A stretch of DNA of 64,000 nt from positions 1 to 64,000 of the forward strand of contig JAEUVD010000044.1 of the NCBI GenBank assembly GCA_016787065.1, read 5' to 3'. Positions 31,908 through 41,468 of the stretch are shown piece by piece. The notes below the pieces were generated by a model. It ran no database searches, was not told where the DNA came from, and worked only from the letters and a program-made list of their open reading frames with translations. The position numbers and the translations under genes are program-made. Numbering within the stretch: the stretch's first letter is position 1; every line of letters begins with the position of its first letter. The stretch comes from Chitinophagaceae bacterium. GTDB taxonomy: Bacteria > Bacteroidota > Bacteroidia > Chitinophagales > Chitinophagaceae.

Positions 31908-32684
31908 CTATTTCTTGTTGGAAAAATAGTTTGTGGCTTTCTTTCTGAAAATTGCCTTAGTTGTACCGGTTAATTTAAAACCTAATCCTTTTCGTTTGCC
32001 GGAATGGAGTATATATAGGAACTGCTTTTGTGGCATCACACGTAGTTGTGTTTTGATCTTTTCATTTCGCTTTTTGAAAAAGATATTTTGAACTACAGTG
32101 TCTGGAATAAACTGCTGAAACGAATAACTTTCACGTAAACTAAATCGCATAGCACATCCTAAAGCTTCATTCAAATGAATAGTACCCATTAGATAATTGT
32201 TGCTTAAACTATTCGCGTTGTTAAACACAATATCATCCTCTTGTTCGGTGAATTGATACTTATAATCTCCTAATAGCAACGTGTCGTTATTCCAATGCGA
32301 CATGAAATTAATTCTACGTACTTGATGAAGATATACGGTGCTATCGGAATAAATTTTGGTGTATAAACCGCCTTTGTCTTTTTTATCATGTTCATAATAG
32401 AAACTCGGAACATAAGGAATTAAAATGGCGCTTTTAGTATGGGTATTGAAAAACAAATAGTCAAGTTCAATCAGTTTAACTTTTGTAGTATCTGGATCGC
32501 GATCATTACATAGAACAATCTGATCGCTTTCCATATCATAGGCTAATTTTCGAACATACAGTTTATAGGAATCGGATAAATCGATGCTATCCTGAAAAGT
32601 GATATCGTGTTGGGTAGTAAAATAATTTACCTTACACGAGCTAAACCATAAACATCCTAAGAAAACTAAAAGCACTGTTCTCAT
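31908..32684 (-). CDS. Hypothetical lipoprotein
   Basis: 258 residues beginning with a lipoprotein signal (LLVFLGCLWFSSCKVNYF). The mature part is beta-rich with many charged residues and no recognised domain. The start overlaps the upstream gene stop by four bases (ATGA), so the two are one unit. Function unknown; outer-membrane or periplasmic location is expected. Confidence 0.75.
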   Translation of the reverse strand: MRTVLLVFLGCLWFSSCKVNYFTTQHDITFQDSIDLSDSYKLYVRKLAYDMESDQIVLCNDRDPDTTKVKLIELDYLFFNTHTKSAILIPYVPSFYYEHDKKDKGGLYTKIYSDSTVYLHQVRRINFMSHWNNDTLLLGDYKYQFTEQEDDIVFNNANSLSNNYLMGTIHLNEALGCAMRFSLRESYSFQQFIPDTVVQNIFFKKRNEKIKTQLRVMPQKQFLYILHSGKRKGLGFKLTGTTKAIFRKKATNYFSNKK

Positions 32685-33673
32685 CTAAAATAACTATTAG
32701 CATGTTGCGAAAAACCAAATCCAATACCTATGCCTGGCGATTGCTTTACGATATGATAGGGGTCTGATATAAGTTTATGTATCAAATGTTGTAAATCTAT
32801 TTTGGTAATATTATTGAAATCTAAATTAAACTGTACCTGTTGCTTATATCCACCCGCTGTAATACTCCATTTACTTCGATTGAAATCTTCTTGATCTTTA
32901 TCTTGATAGTCGTTATAACCAAAACTCATATTGCTTAATACTTCAAAAGTATTTTTGTTGTAACCAGTATATTTAAGATAGCTGAGCTCTATATTATTTA
33001 ACAGGGTATATTTTTTGAAACCGTAGGCTAATAATAATCCACCGGTGTAATTTCTATCTTTACGATCACCAATTAAACGCATTCCTTTACCGCCATCATT
33101 AAAATAACCTATCTGAAAATCACTTAGTTTAGAACCAACATATCCAAGTCGTTGTGAAAATTTATATTTCGACGTTGGTATCACGTATTGAAACCCCAAG
33201 GTAAAAGAGTAATTAAACGGATTTATTAAAGGGGGAGGGGCATTATTCGAAAAAAAATAGAGCGGGTTTTGTTTACTTCGAATGTTCTCAGGAGGAGTTT
33301 CGTGCAACCTGTTTGTTGTACCTAATGTGGAGTGTAAACTTGAAATAATATCAATATTTCCACGGGTTTTGCGACTGCTTCCGATACCATTGAAATAGGA
33401 TAATACTTCCACATGATAGGTTGGTAATAGTTTACAGCGTATAGCATCTAAATTCAACATGATCCCTATACCTGCATCCATGGCTAAACGAAGGGTGGGG
33501 ACGTAATTTTTTCTACCTTTGGAAAGATTATCGTGCAAAATTAGCTGGGCTTTCATGGAAACTCCATATTGTAAATCGTTCTTTATACCAAGCTCATAAA
33601 GTCCCTGACTATCGAGTTCCTGACTCCAACTAAAAAGTAATAGAACAAAAATGAAAATCTTCGGTTGATTCAT
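32681..33673 (-). CDS. Hypothetical secreted protein, possible outer-membrane barrel
   Basis: 330 residues with a signal peptide (IFIFVLLLFSWSQELDSQG). The mature chain has long alternating strands (KNYVPTLRLAMDAGIGIML, FSYTLGFQYVIPTSKY-like segments) and ends in a short strand with a terminal aromatic (HANSYFR), features of outer-membrane beta-barrels. No family recognised. Paired with the lipoprotein downstream. Confidence 0.7.
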   Translation of the reverse strand: MNQPKIFIFVLLLFSWSQELDSQGLYELGIKNDLQYGVSMKAQLILHDNLSKGRKNYVPTLRLAMDAGIGIMLNLDAIRCKLLPTYHVEVLSYFNGIGSSRKTRGNIDIISSLHSTLGTTNRLHETPPENIRSKQNPLYFFSNNAPPPLINPFNYSFTLGFQYVIPTSKYKFSQRLGYVGSKLSDFQIGYFNDGGKGMRLIGDRKDRNYTGGLLLAYGFKKYTLLNNIELSYLKYTGYNKNTFEVLSNMSFGYNDYQDKDQEDFNRSKWSITAGGYKQQVQFNLDFNNITKIDLQHLIHKLISDPYHIVKQSPGIGIGFGFSQHANSYFR

Positions 33674-34060
33674 TACGGTAAATGTACTAGTTTAGGGTTA
33701 GATATCAAAAACTGTAGTATGCATTAGTGCTGTACTTTAACCAATGTAGTACGTGATATGAATTACATTCTAAATAATGAATTGTACATAGAGTTTTCAA
33801 TTTTGAAAACAATTACAGCAACAAACAGAATGGGGGCGAAGAAAAAATCAGAGTTCAAAACGCTACTTACGCTCAGTATCTCAATCTGACTTTTTAGTGA
33901 TCCACATACAGGGCTTCTCCAACGCTTTGCTTGTTGATGAGCTCTCAAAATTGCTCAAAATATTGTTACTGACAAAGAGGTAATGTGCATAGAAATGAGG
34001 CATATGAATATAGGAGGAAGTGAAGGAAATAATTCAGCATGAGTAAGAAACCGAGAATGA
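33674..34060. other. Intergenic region, no gene seen
   Basis: Between the 330-residue gene and the tRNA terminator. A 61-codon frame (33763-33948, minus) has an unlikely composition and no supporting signal. I see nothing else of note. Confidence 0.6.
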
Positions 34061-34119
34061 ATAAAAAAAGAGAATGCTAACTTGAAACTTTCATTCTGTT
34101 TCTCATTGTCATTCTCTTT
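34061..34119 (-). terminator. Intrinsic terminator after tRNA-Arg
   Basis: On the minus strand AAAGAGAATG (34119-34110) pairs perfectly with CATTCTCTTT (34076-34067) and is followed by a run of T. It lies nine bases below the tRNA 3' end. The 33-base loop is long for a terminator. Confidence 0.6.
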
Positions 34120-34127
34120 CTTTTCAG

Positions 34128-34201
34128 TGATCCCGGAAGGATTCGAACCCTCAACCCTCAGAGCCGAAATCTGATATTCTATCCAATTGAACTACGGAAC
34201 C
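34128..34201 (-). tRNA. tRNA-Arg (anticodon UCG)
   Basis: A 74-base cloverleaf on the minus strand: acceptor GGTTCCG with CGGGATC plus discriminator A, D-loop AATTGGATAG, anticodon arm TCAGA-TTTCGGC-TCTGA with TCG in the middle, T-arm GAGGGTTCGAATCCTTC. CCA is not encoded. It reads CGN-type arginine codons. A complete structure, with no sign of an inserted element. Confidence 0.95.
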
Positions 34202-34474
34202 AATCGGGCGCAAATGTATTGTAAAAATTTAATTGATTCGAGGTGGTGTACTAAAAATGTATGGATACTTTTTTGATGGGTAAAATTGGGTTTTGTCATA
34301 CCACGGTAATTTTTGAAACGCTCCAACACCATTGATTTTCCTTGAAATTTGTTCATACTTTTCTTTCTAATGCCCACCGCTGTGTTTATCGGTTTTATAG
34401 CATTTCATCCATCTTAATACTAACGTAATCCTGAAACCACTAACTACCTCCTTCGTGTTCACGTCTAAACTAAC

Positions 34475-36397
34475 ATGAAACTCCTACAACTCCTCGCCTT
34501 CCTTTGCATAATGCACCATACTTATGCGCAGAATGCAGGTAACACTTGGTATTTTGGCAATAATGCCGGATTAGATTTTAATGGCGGTACGGTTACAGCA
34601 CTTACCAATGGCGCGCTAAGCACTTCCGAAGGCTGTTCATCCTTTTCAGATCCAGCTACCGGACAAATTCTGGTTTATACCGACGGAATTACCGTTTATG
34701 ACCGGAATCATAATCCCATGCCGGCAAGCATTACATCACCTTTAGGTGGCAACCCTTCATCTACCCAAAGTGGTGTAATTGTTCCCATGCCAGGCAACCC
34801 CTCTAAGTTGTACATATTTACAACTCCGGCTCAACTAGGTGCAAGCACCATTCCGCCCTCTTTGTGTTATAGCATTGTAGACTTATCCCTGAATAGCGGT
34901 AATGGCGACTTAACCAATATTAATACACCCCTCATGGATTCGGCCACTGAAAAAATAGCTGCCATCGCATCATGTGATGGTACAGAATTTTGGGTGGTTG
35001 GTCACCGGTGGAATTGTGATACATTTTATGCGTTTAAAATCACCGCAGCCGGTGTTGCAGCCCCGGTAAAATCAAAAGTTGGTATCGTTCATAAAGATGT
35101 GGGCTCTTTAATTTTAGCAGAGTCCATTGGCTACTTGAAATTTTCATCAGATGGTAAAAAGCTTGGTTCAGTTACGTATACTAACCTCAACACCATGGAA
35201 ATTTTTGATTTTGATGCCAATACCGGCATCATCTCGAATCCTATTACCGAAAATTATGGATTTAACGCTTCGTTCCCTTATTCCGGATTGTACGGTTGCA
35301 CATTTTCTCCGGATAATTCGCGCTTCTATGTAAGTTATTTCGGTAGCGGAGAAGATTCTAAAATATTTCAATACGATATGTTAGCCGGTACGTCTACCGC
35401 TATTCTCAATAGTAAAACAGAAATTGTTTCTTCACCCAATGCGATCGGTGCACTTCAAAATGGACCGAACGGTAAAATGTATATCTCCGTTTATGGTGCT
35501 TCCAGTTTAGATATAATTCATAGTCCTAATGTGTTAGGTACCGCTTGTAATTATCAGTCATCCGCACAACCGCTGGCTACTGGTTTCGCTACATTTGGAT
35601 TACCTGTTATTGTAGAGAATTTTCTTTCCAGTATTTCCATTCCGATCAATTTAGCAGTTAAGGATAGTATTTGCAAGGGAGATACGGTTACCGCAGTGCA
35701 GCTTCAACCTATCAAAGTAAAAATTTACCCTCAGGAATTTTGCTCAATCAGTGCGGATAGCTTAACATTTCGCTTCTTTCCGGAAGCCACTACAACCTAC
35801 ACTTTGGTTGTATCGAACAAGTGCAGTGCAAACGATACCACCTTGTTTACGGTGTACATTATTCCTCCTCCTAAGCCCGACTTTTATTTTAACCCATCAC
35901 CTCCAACCTTGGCAGATAATTTTATAACGTTGGAAAATACAACCATTGGCGGAGCTACCTATGAATGGTATAATATGGCTCAACTTGCTATGCTAGGAAC
36001 AGCGGAAGATTTGGTAATCAACAATCCTGGTTTAGGCAAATACTGTTTCCGACTTCGAGCGTTTAATGTGCTCGGTTGTTGGGCGGAAACGAATCAATGC
36101 ACGCGGGTAGAGGATACTGTTAAAACATCCATTTTCTTACCTTCCGTATTTTCTCCAAATGGCGATGGCCTCAACGATATTTTTAAAATACTCGGCGAAC
36201 ATATTCGCTTGGCGCAATTCGTGATTTATAACCGTTACGGACAACAAGTGTTCGCTACGGATAATTTATCCGACGGTTGGAATGGACGGTTCAAGGGTAA
36301 GGATTGCGAAGTGGATACCTATTATTATATGGTGTACTATTTCGATACGAAGGATAAGCCCAATCTCTTGAAAGGGGATGTAACCTTAGTGCACTAA
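34475..36397 (+). CDS. T9SS type B surface protein (gliding-motility-associated C-terminal domain)
   Basis: 640 residues with signal peptide (LLAFLCIMHHTYAQ). The body to about residue 390 looks like a beta-propeller (repeated strands with DG and SPDNSRFY motifs). A PKD/Ig-like segment follows to about 545, then a type B sorting domain (FLPSVFSPNGDGLNDIFKI ... VIYNRYGQQVF ... DGWNGRFKG). Type B tails are exported by T9SS and attached or released at the surface. This shows the host has T9SS, which the element's copper proteins require. Confidence 0.88.
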   Translation: MKLLQLLAFLCIMHHTYAQNAGNTWYFGNNAGLDFNGGTVTALTNGALSTSEGCSSFSDPATGQILVYTDGITVYDRNHNPMPASITSPLGGNPSSTQSGVIVPMPGNPSKLYIFTTPAQLGASTIPPSLCYSIVDLSLNSGNGDLTNINTPLMDSATEKIAAIASCDGTEFWVVGHRWNCDTFYAFKITAAGVAAPVKSKVGIVHKDVGSLILAESIGYLKFSSDGKKLGSVTYTNLNTMEIFDFDANTGIISNPITENYGFNASFPYSGLYGCTFSPDNSRFYVSYFGSGEDSKIFQYDMLAGTSTAILNSKTEIVSSPNAIGALQNGPNGKMYISVYGASSLDIIHSPNVLGTACNYQSSAQPLATGFATFGLPVIVENFLSSISIPINLAVKDSICKGDTVTAVQLQPIKVKIYPQEFCSISADSLTFRFFPEATTTYTLVVSNKCSANDTTLFTVYIIPPPKPDFYFNPSPPTLADNFITLENTTIGGATYEWYNMAQLAMLGTAEDLVINNPGLGKYCFRLRAFNVLGCWAETNQCTRVEDTVKTSIFLPSVFSPNGDGLNDIFKILGEHIRLAQFVIYNRYGQQVFATDNLSDGWNGRFKGKDCEVDTYYYMVYYFDTKDKPNLLKGDVTLVH

Positions 36398-36428
36398 TTT
36401 ACAATTCAAGTATTGTGAAACTTTCCTG

Positions 36429-36436
36429 TAGTTTTG
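36429..36436 (+). promoter_or_regulatory. Promoter -7 box of the sugar-kinase gene
   Basis: TAGTTTTG matches TAnnTTTG five bases before the ATG at 36441, which would give a leaderless message. No clear -33 box. Confidence 0.35.
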
Positions 36437-36440
36437 TCCC

Positions 36441-37286
36441 ATGTCGTTTAACATGCTTCTCGCTGATAGCGGATCCACAAAAACTGATTGGTGTTTAATT
36501 CAATCGGGTAAAAAGAAATACTTAGATACACAAGGTATCAATCCTTATTTTTTACAGCAGCACGAAATTGTTTCAATTCTTGAACAGGAATTGAAAATAA
36601 ACCCAAAGAAAATCGCTTTGGATGAAATTCATTTTTATGGAGCCGGAATTAATAGTACGGATAAACAAAAACTCATTGAACGAAGTTTAAAAGAGTACTT
36701 CGCTAGTTCTAAAGTGAAATCATACAGTGATATGCTAGCCGCAGCACGTGCTACTTGTTTGCATGATAAGGGGATTGCTTGTATTTTAGGAACAGGAAGT
36801 AATTCATGTTTTTTTGATGGAAAGAAAATCACTTTCAAAACTCCCGCTTTGGGTTATGTATTAGGCGATGAAGGTGGCGCTACATCCTTAGGTAAAAAAC
36901 TGTTGCAATATTATTTGCATGATATCATGGAAGTAGATTTAAAAAAACAGTTTGAGGCTCGCTTCGAAGGTTTACTAGAAACTGCATTGGAACAGATTTA
37001 TAGAGGCCCATTTCCAAACCGTTTTTTAGCACAATTTGCTCGCTTCATCTTTGAGCAACGGGGTCATTTTATGATAGAAAATATAGCGGAGGATTGTTTG
37101 AATGATTTCTTTATGAACCACTTACTTCGGTATCCAAAGGTGCATCAAGTACCGGTTCATTTTAGCGGTTCTGTAGCATTTCATTTGCAAGATATTCTTA
37201 AAACGTTGTCGGAGCAATACGAAATTCAAGTTGGAAAAATTATTCAAAAACCAATTAAGGGTTTAGTAGCTTATCATTCCATTTAA
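36441..37286 (+). CDS. N-acetylglucosamine kinase-like (BadF/BadG/BcrA/BcrD ATPase fold)
   Basis: 281 residues, a member of the ASKHA sugar kinases used to phosphorylate N-acetylglucosamine in cell-wall recycling. Visible: LLADSGSTKTDWCLI (phosphate 1 loop, residues 6-20), CILGTGSNSCFF (phosphate 2, near 115) and YVLGDEGGATSLGKKLL (near 136-152), as in Bacteroidota N-acetylglucosamine kinases. A second in-frame Met at codon 5 could be the start. The substrate is inferred from family. Confidence 0.85.
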   Translation: MSFNMLLADSGSTKTDWCLIQSGKKKYLDTQGINPYFLQQHEIVSILEQELKINPKKIALDEIHFYGAGINSTDKQKLIERSLKEYFASSKVKSYSDMLAAARATCLHDKGIACILGTGSNSCFFDGKKITFKTPALGYVLGDEGGATSLGKKLLQYYLHDIMEVDLKKQFEARFEGLLETALEQIYRGPFPNRFLAQFARFIFEQRGHFMIENIAEDCLNDFFMNHLLRYPKVHQVPVHFSGSVAFHLQDILKTLSEQYEIQVGKIIQKPIKGLVAYHSI

Positions 37287-37295
37287 ATCACCATC

Positions 37296-38417
37296 CTAAG
37301 ACGGAAATGCCACATGAATTAAACGCTGGGCATTTTCATCGTTTCGATAATTTTTGAGCGCATGTTTTCGTTCCTCAATATCTTCTTCGGTAAAAAACTT
37401 TACGGCATACGTTGAAATAGTTTGAATGAGCTCTTCGGTTGTATTAGCAACTAAAACACTTCGATCAATACCACTTCCCGCTAGCATCGTGTGGTTAACG
37501 ATACAAAATCTCCCTGCATGCAAGGCGTAGAGTAATTTTAATTTGATACCATTCGCGTCTAAAGCAGGTAGTACATGGATATGAGCGTCCTGTATTAATT
37601 CATGAAGCTCATCTTCTGATGGATTTGATTTAATATGAATATTGTTACTTTCGAATGCTTTAAGTTGTTCAGACGGATTTTTGCCAGCAACAATTAAAGG
37701 GTAGTCTACTTTACTAAATACTTCTTTACAAAGGTATAAGGCGGTGTCTTCGTTTTCTTTAATTTCTAAATTACCATGATATAAACAGTAAGTACCTCGA
37801 CCTGTTTTGGAGGATACCGATTCTTCTTGATGAAACGCGGGGAGGTGAAAAACCTGTTTCGCCTTATGCTCAAAATAGGTTACTTCGTGGGCGGCAATAC
37901 AAGCGATACTTTGTAAATCATGAAGCTGATTTTCATAAATCTCGAGTAATTTTTGCTCCCGTTGGAAATACCATTTTTTAAAACCATACGATTGTTTCTC
38001 TGCTAAATTCTTATAATAAAGATGTTCAATATTATGCGCTCGCAATACTTTAAAGCGATGCTGTAATTGAGGGTGATTAAGGTAATACGTTGTATGAATC
38101 CCTTCGAAAAGAATCGGTGCATCATCTTGAAGCAAATTATTCAGCAAGGCATTACCTCTTCTTGAGGATACTATATAAGGTTTGTTCCATTGCAAACCAA
38201 GTAACCCTGTTTTGCGTTTGTAATAATAAACCTGATTGCATATCGTTTCTAATTCTTTCTGTTTTCCTCTGCCATACTCAAAGCAATGGAGCGTAAGCTG
38301 AATGCCCTCATTTTGTAAAGCTTTTAGTTTATAAAATACATCTACCACGCCGCCATAATTTGGAGGGTAGGGTACGTCAAATACAACTACATGGAGTTTA
38401 CGATTGGAAGAGTTCAT
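37296..38417 (-). CDS. Glycosyltransferase (GT4-like)
   Basis: 373 residues with the two-domain GT-B pattern: N-terminal VVVFDVPYPPNYGGVVDVFY, AHNIEHLYYKNLAEKQ in the middle, C-terminal YCLYHGNLEIKENEDTALYL and PLIVAGKNPS, then HIHVLPALDANGIKLKLLYA, a variant of the donor-binding helix. It overlaps the end of the upstream glycosyltransferase by 20 bases. Third gene of a minus-strand trio with a formyltransferase. Surface polysaccharide or LPS assembly is likely; the sugar is unknown. Confidence 0.85.
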   Translation of the reverse strand: MNSSNRKLHVVVFDVPYPPNYGGVVDVFYKLKALQNEGIQLTLHCFEYGRGKQKELETICNQVYYYKRKTGLLGLQWNKPYIVSSRRGNALLNNLLQDDAPILFEGIHTTYYLNHPQLQHRFKVLRAHNIEHLYYKNLAEKQSYGFKKWYFQREQKLLEIYENQLHDLQSIACIAAHEVTYFEHKAKQVFHLPAFHQEESVSSKTGRGTYCLYHGNLEIKENEDTALYLCKEVFSKVDYPLIVAGKNPSEQLKAFESNNIHIKSNPSEDELHELIQDAHIHVLPALDANGIKLKLLYALHAGRFCIVNHTMLAGSGIDRSVLVANTTEELIQTISTYAVKFFTEEDIEERKHALKNYRNDENAQRLIHVAFPS

Positions 38418-39492
38418 AATAAAATCGAATTAGTTTTTTTTCTTCTTCCTGCCAACAAAAATGCGCACGAAGTTGAAGGCAATTTAAACTTAATTGCTGA
38501 TGAAATTCATTTTGTTCTAATAATTTATTTATCGCCATGGCAATAGTTTCTTCTTGAGTATCTTGTACTAATACTGCTATTTCTGCTATGCTATTGGCTT
38601 TCTGGTATTCGGGAAATGCAACACATACCTGCGGAACACCGGCATGCATATAATCGAAAAATCGATTCGCCATCGAAAAATAATTGCTTTTACCTTGGTT
38701 TGTAAATAATGTAATTCCGATATACGCATTTCGGGTATAGTTAATTAATTCCGATGGAGGTAGGTAGCCTTTGAATTCAATTTTATTTTCTAAAGCATGA
38801 ATTCGTACTAATTCTTTCGCCTGTTGAAAATAATTTCCTTCGCCACAAATAATTAATTTACAAGCAACTTGTTTCATAGCCGGAATCAAGGTTTCAAAGC
38901 TACGTCCTTCGTTTACCGCTCCTTGATATAGTATATATTTTTCGCTAGGTGCTACCGGAACGAATGGCTTTAACACAGTGGCATTTCGAACTATTTCATA
39001 CTGAACCTGATACATACGTTCAAACTCCTCTGCATAACAAGTACCTATGGTATATCCATGTTTAAATTGAGGTACCGCGTATCGCTCAATCATCTTCCAA
39101 GCTTTGTAAATTCTCGGACGTGATACGATCTCTTCCATTTCACAAAATAATTCATGTGCATCATAAACGCGTTTCTTCCGACGAAGTTTGGATGCGAACA
39201 AGTTCGGTAAAATAGTATCCAAATCTATCGCTCCAAAACAATCTGTGCGAACAAAAAGTAAAAAGAGAAATAAGCGAAGGTTATACTCGGCATAAAACAA
39301 TTTCCCTTTATCAAAAAAACAGTAAAGTCTTTTTTGTTGAAAGGCTTGTTCTTTCAATGGAAGGCTCGACGCTCGTTTTCTTCCTATTAGTAAAATTTCA
39401 TAACCGGCTTGTTGCAACGAAGAACAAATACGAATCATACGCTGATCGTAATTCAAATCATTGGTAACGGTAAATGTTATCCTTTTTGCCAT
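38398..39492 (-). CDS. Glycosyltransferase (GT4-like)
   Basis: 364 residues, GT-B fold. N-terminal ITFTVTNDLNYDQRMIRICS resembles group 1 glycosyltransferases of Bacteroidota; KRVYDAHELFCEMEE lies near residue 115; C-terminal YILYQGAVNEGRSFETLIPA, KLIICGEGNYF, YIGITLFTNQGKSNYFSMA and NRFFDYMHAGVP. It overlaps the formyltransferase gene by 16 bases. Donor and acceptor not known. Confidence 0.85.
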   Translation of the reverse strand: MAKRITFTVTNDLNYDQRMIRICSSLQQAGYEILLIGRKRASSLPLKEQAFQQKRLYCFFDKGKLFYAEYNLRLFLFLLFVRTDCFGAIDLDTILPNLFASKLRRKKRVYDAHELFCEMEEIVSRPRIYKAWKMIERYAVPQFKHGYTIGTCYAEEFERMYQVQYEIVRNATVLKPFVPVAPSEKYILYQGAVNEGRSFETLIPAMKQVACKLIICGEGNYFQQAKELVRIHALENKIEFKGYLPPSELINYTRNAYIGITLFTNQGKSNYFSMANRFFDYMHAGVPQVCVAFPEYQKANSIAEIAVLVQDTQEETIAMAINKLLEQNEFHQQLSLNCLQLRAHFCWQEEEKKLIRFYYELFQS

Positions 39493-40229
39493 GTTCTGCT
39501 TAGGTATATTTTTTCACCATGTACCAGGGCATAAGGTGGCTCAAAGCCCGGCATTGAACACGCTCTCACATGACGAGCAATTTTCTCTTCATTCCAAGAT
39601 AGATCCACTTGTTTAATGGTAGCCATTTCATGTCGGTAGTGCAAACTATAACCTCTTTCAGGTATCAGTTCTGCTTGAGGGGTTCGCGTATAATTCCCAA
39701 CGAGGATATCCTTTATATGTTGCTTAAACAAATCGATCGACGCATCGAACGTAAGTTGATACAGATCTTGAACCCAGCATGCCTCCGGAATCGGAAATCG
39801 CTTTTCAAAAAGAATATCACCATGATCGATGCCGCTATCCATCACATGAAGCGTAGTTCCAAATTCTCGTTTGCCATCTAAGATTGCGAAGGAGAACTGA
39901 TTGCAACCGCGGTAATCAGGTAACGGAGCCATGTGAAGATTAATAGCTAGTATTTTCGCCTTGGCAAGATGATTAGCTTTTAGTATTTCATGATATTGAA
40001 CCGACACAAGAAAGTCAACTTCAGGCATATTGTCAAGTGCATCCATAATAGCAATACCATGTTGTGTAGCTAAATGTTTTAAACTCAAATCCGGATTGAA
40101 CGTAGGATTATCATTACTCAATAAACCCAAAACCTCAATATTCAGCTCATTCTGTTGTTGTATGAGAAATTCAAAACAATAAAATCCAATTGGTTTTGAA
40201 CCCAGAAACAACAGGGTCTTTTTCTTCAT
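39477..40229 (-). CDS. Formyltransferase-family enzyme (sugar N-formyltransferase-like)
   Basis: 250 residues, first gene of the trio. The formyltransferase active site is present as NLHMAPLPDYRGCNQFSFAI (Asn, His and the LPxxRG loop near residues 95-111) and HVMDSGIDHGDILFE (catalytic Asp near 130). It shares this core with Met-tRNA formyltransferase, but it lacks that enzyme's usual tRNA-binding C-terminal domain and lies among glycosyltransferases, so a sugar nucleotide is the likely acceptor (N-formylated amino sugars of surface glycans). Formyl donor would be 10-formyl-tetrahydrofolate. Confidence 0.8.
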   Translation of the reverse strand: MKKKTLLFLGSKPIGFYCFEFLIQQQNELNIEVLGLLSNDNPTFNPDLSLKHLATQHGIAIMDALDNMPEVDFLVSVQYHEILKANHLAKAKILAINLHMAPLPDYRGCNQFSFAILDGKREFGTTLHVMDSGIDHGDILFEKRFPIPEACWVQDLYQLTFDASIDLFKQHIKDILVGNYTRTPQAELIPERGYSLHYRHEMATIKQVDLSWNEEKIARHVRACSMPGFEPPYALVHGEKIYLSRTWQKG

Positions 40230-40268
40230 GAGCCAAAAATAAAGTTATTTATATAATTTCGAAGCCTG

Positions 40269-41468
40269 TTGTCGCGTTTGAATATTCTAATCTTGCTTCC
40301 CCGAATTCCGTATCCACTACGTGACGGTGGTGCTATGGCTATGCATCAAACACTAGAGGAACTCATTAAACAAGATTGCACGGTTAGTGTATTGGCTATG
40401 AATACCGCTCGTCATTATGTTGAGGAAGGTGACTTGCCGCCGGTTTACAAGCAACTTAAAGTATTCAAAACGGTTTATATCAATAATCAAATTCATCCGC
40501 TTTCGGCTTTTCTGAATTTGTTTACCGATAAATCTTATAACATTTCCAGATTTGAAGATAAAGGTTTTAGTGCGGCATTAGCAACCCTCTTAAAAGAGGA
40601 AAAGTTTGATATAATTTTGTTCGAAAGTATTTACACGTCTCCTTATTTAGAAGAAGTACAAGAACAAACGGAGGCCAAATGTTTTTGTCGTGTTCATAAT
40701 ATAGAATACCTCATTTGGCAGCGCTTGGCGGAGCATGAATCGAATTTTTTAAAACGGAAGTATTTACAATTGCTAACAGAACGACTGCAACAATATGAGA
40801 TTCAAAAACTAAAAGAATTTGATTTGTTACTTCCTATTAGCAAACAGGAAGAGTTGTTTTTTATTGAGCAGAAAATTAATGCCAGTTACTGCTTACCTTT
40901 TGGTACGAGCATATCGGAGCCGATGGACGAAATTCCCGAACCTGATACGTTATACCATATTGGAAGTATGGATTGGGCTCCAAATTTGGAAGCCGTGGAG
41001 TGGTTCTTAAAGGAAGTTTGGATACGATTGCAGAAGGAAATGCCAACCACGAAATTATTCTTAGCGGGTAAAAAAATGCCTAAACCTATTTTTGCTTTTC
41101 AAAATGAACAAACCATTGTTTTAGGGGAAATAGCCGATAGTGCTGCTTTCCATGCGAGTAAGGAAATATTAATTGTGCCTTTGCTATCGGGCGCCGGTAT
41201 TCGTATAAAAATTCTGGAAGCTATGGCTTTAGGAAAGTGTATTATTGCTACCACCGTGGCAGTGGAGGGTATAGGTGTTCAGGATGGGGTGAACATAGTG
41301 CTTGCAAACGATGCAGAACAATTTAGTCAGAAAATTCACCATTATATTAATCATAAAGAGGAACAACTAAAAATTGGTCAACAGGCGCGGGTTTTCGTGC
41401 AAACGTTCTATCAAAAGGAAAAAATATATGCGGAATTAATCGATGGATTTAAAAACCTGATTGGATGA
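40269..41468 (+). CDS. Glycosyltransferase with TTG start
   Basis: 399 residues. No ATG precedes the conserved N-terminal strand NILILLPRIPYPLRDGGAMA; the start must be the TTG at 40269 (or the next TTG at 40278). Other landmarks: CRVHNIEYLIWQRLAEHE near 140, DTLYHIGSMDWAPNLEAVEW near 226 and LIVPLLSGAGIRIKILEAMA near 300-319, typical of GT4 enzymes. It is divergent from the trio on the left and is followed by a second related enzyme with a four-base overlap. Confidence 0.88.
   Translation: MSRLNILILLPRIPYPLRDGGAMAMHQTLEELIKQDCTVSVLAMNTARHYVEEGDLPPVYKQLKVFKTVYINNQIHPLSAFLNLFTDKSYNISRFEDKGFSAALATLLKEEKFDIILFESIYTSPYLEEVQEQTEAKCFCRVHNIEYLIWQRLAEHESNFLKRKYLQLLTERLQQYEIQKLKEFDLLLPISKQEELFFIEQKINASYCLPFGTSISEPMDEIPEPDTLYHIGSMDWAPNLEAVEWFLKEVWIRLQKEMPTTKLFLAGKKMPKPIFAFQNEQTIVLGEIADSAAFHASKEILIVPLLSGAGIRIKILEAMALGKCIIATTVAVEGIGVQDGVNIVLANDAEQFSQKIHHYINHKEEQLKIGQQARVFVQTFYQKEKIYAELIDGFKNLIG

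Noticed and set aside
33763..33948. 61-codon minus-strand frame upstream of the 330-residue gene
   Set aside because: Improbable composition, no promoter or neighbour support.
34128..34201. tRNA-Arg as a second integration site
   Set aside because: The gene is complete, no recombinase is next to it and neighbours on both sides look chromosomal.
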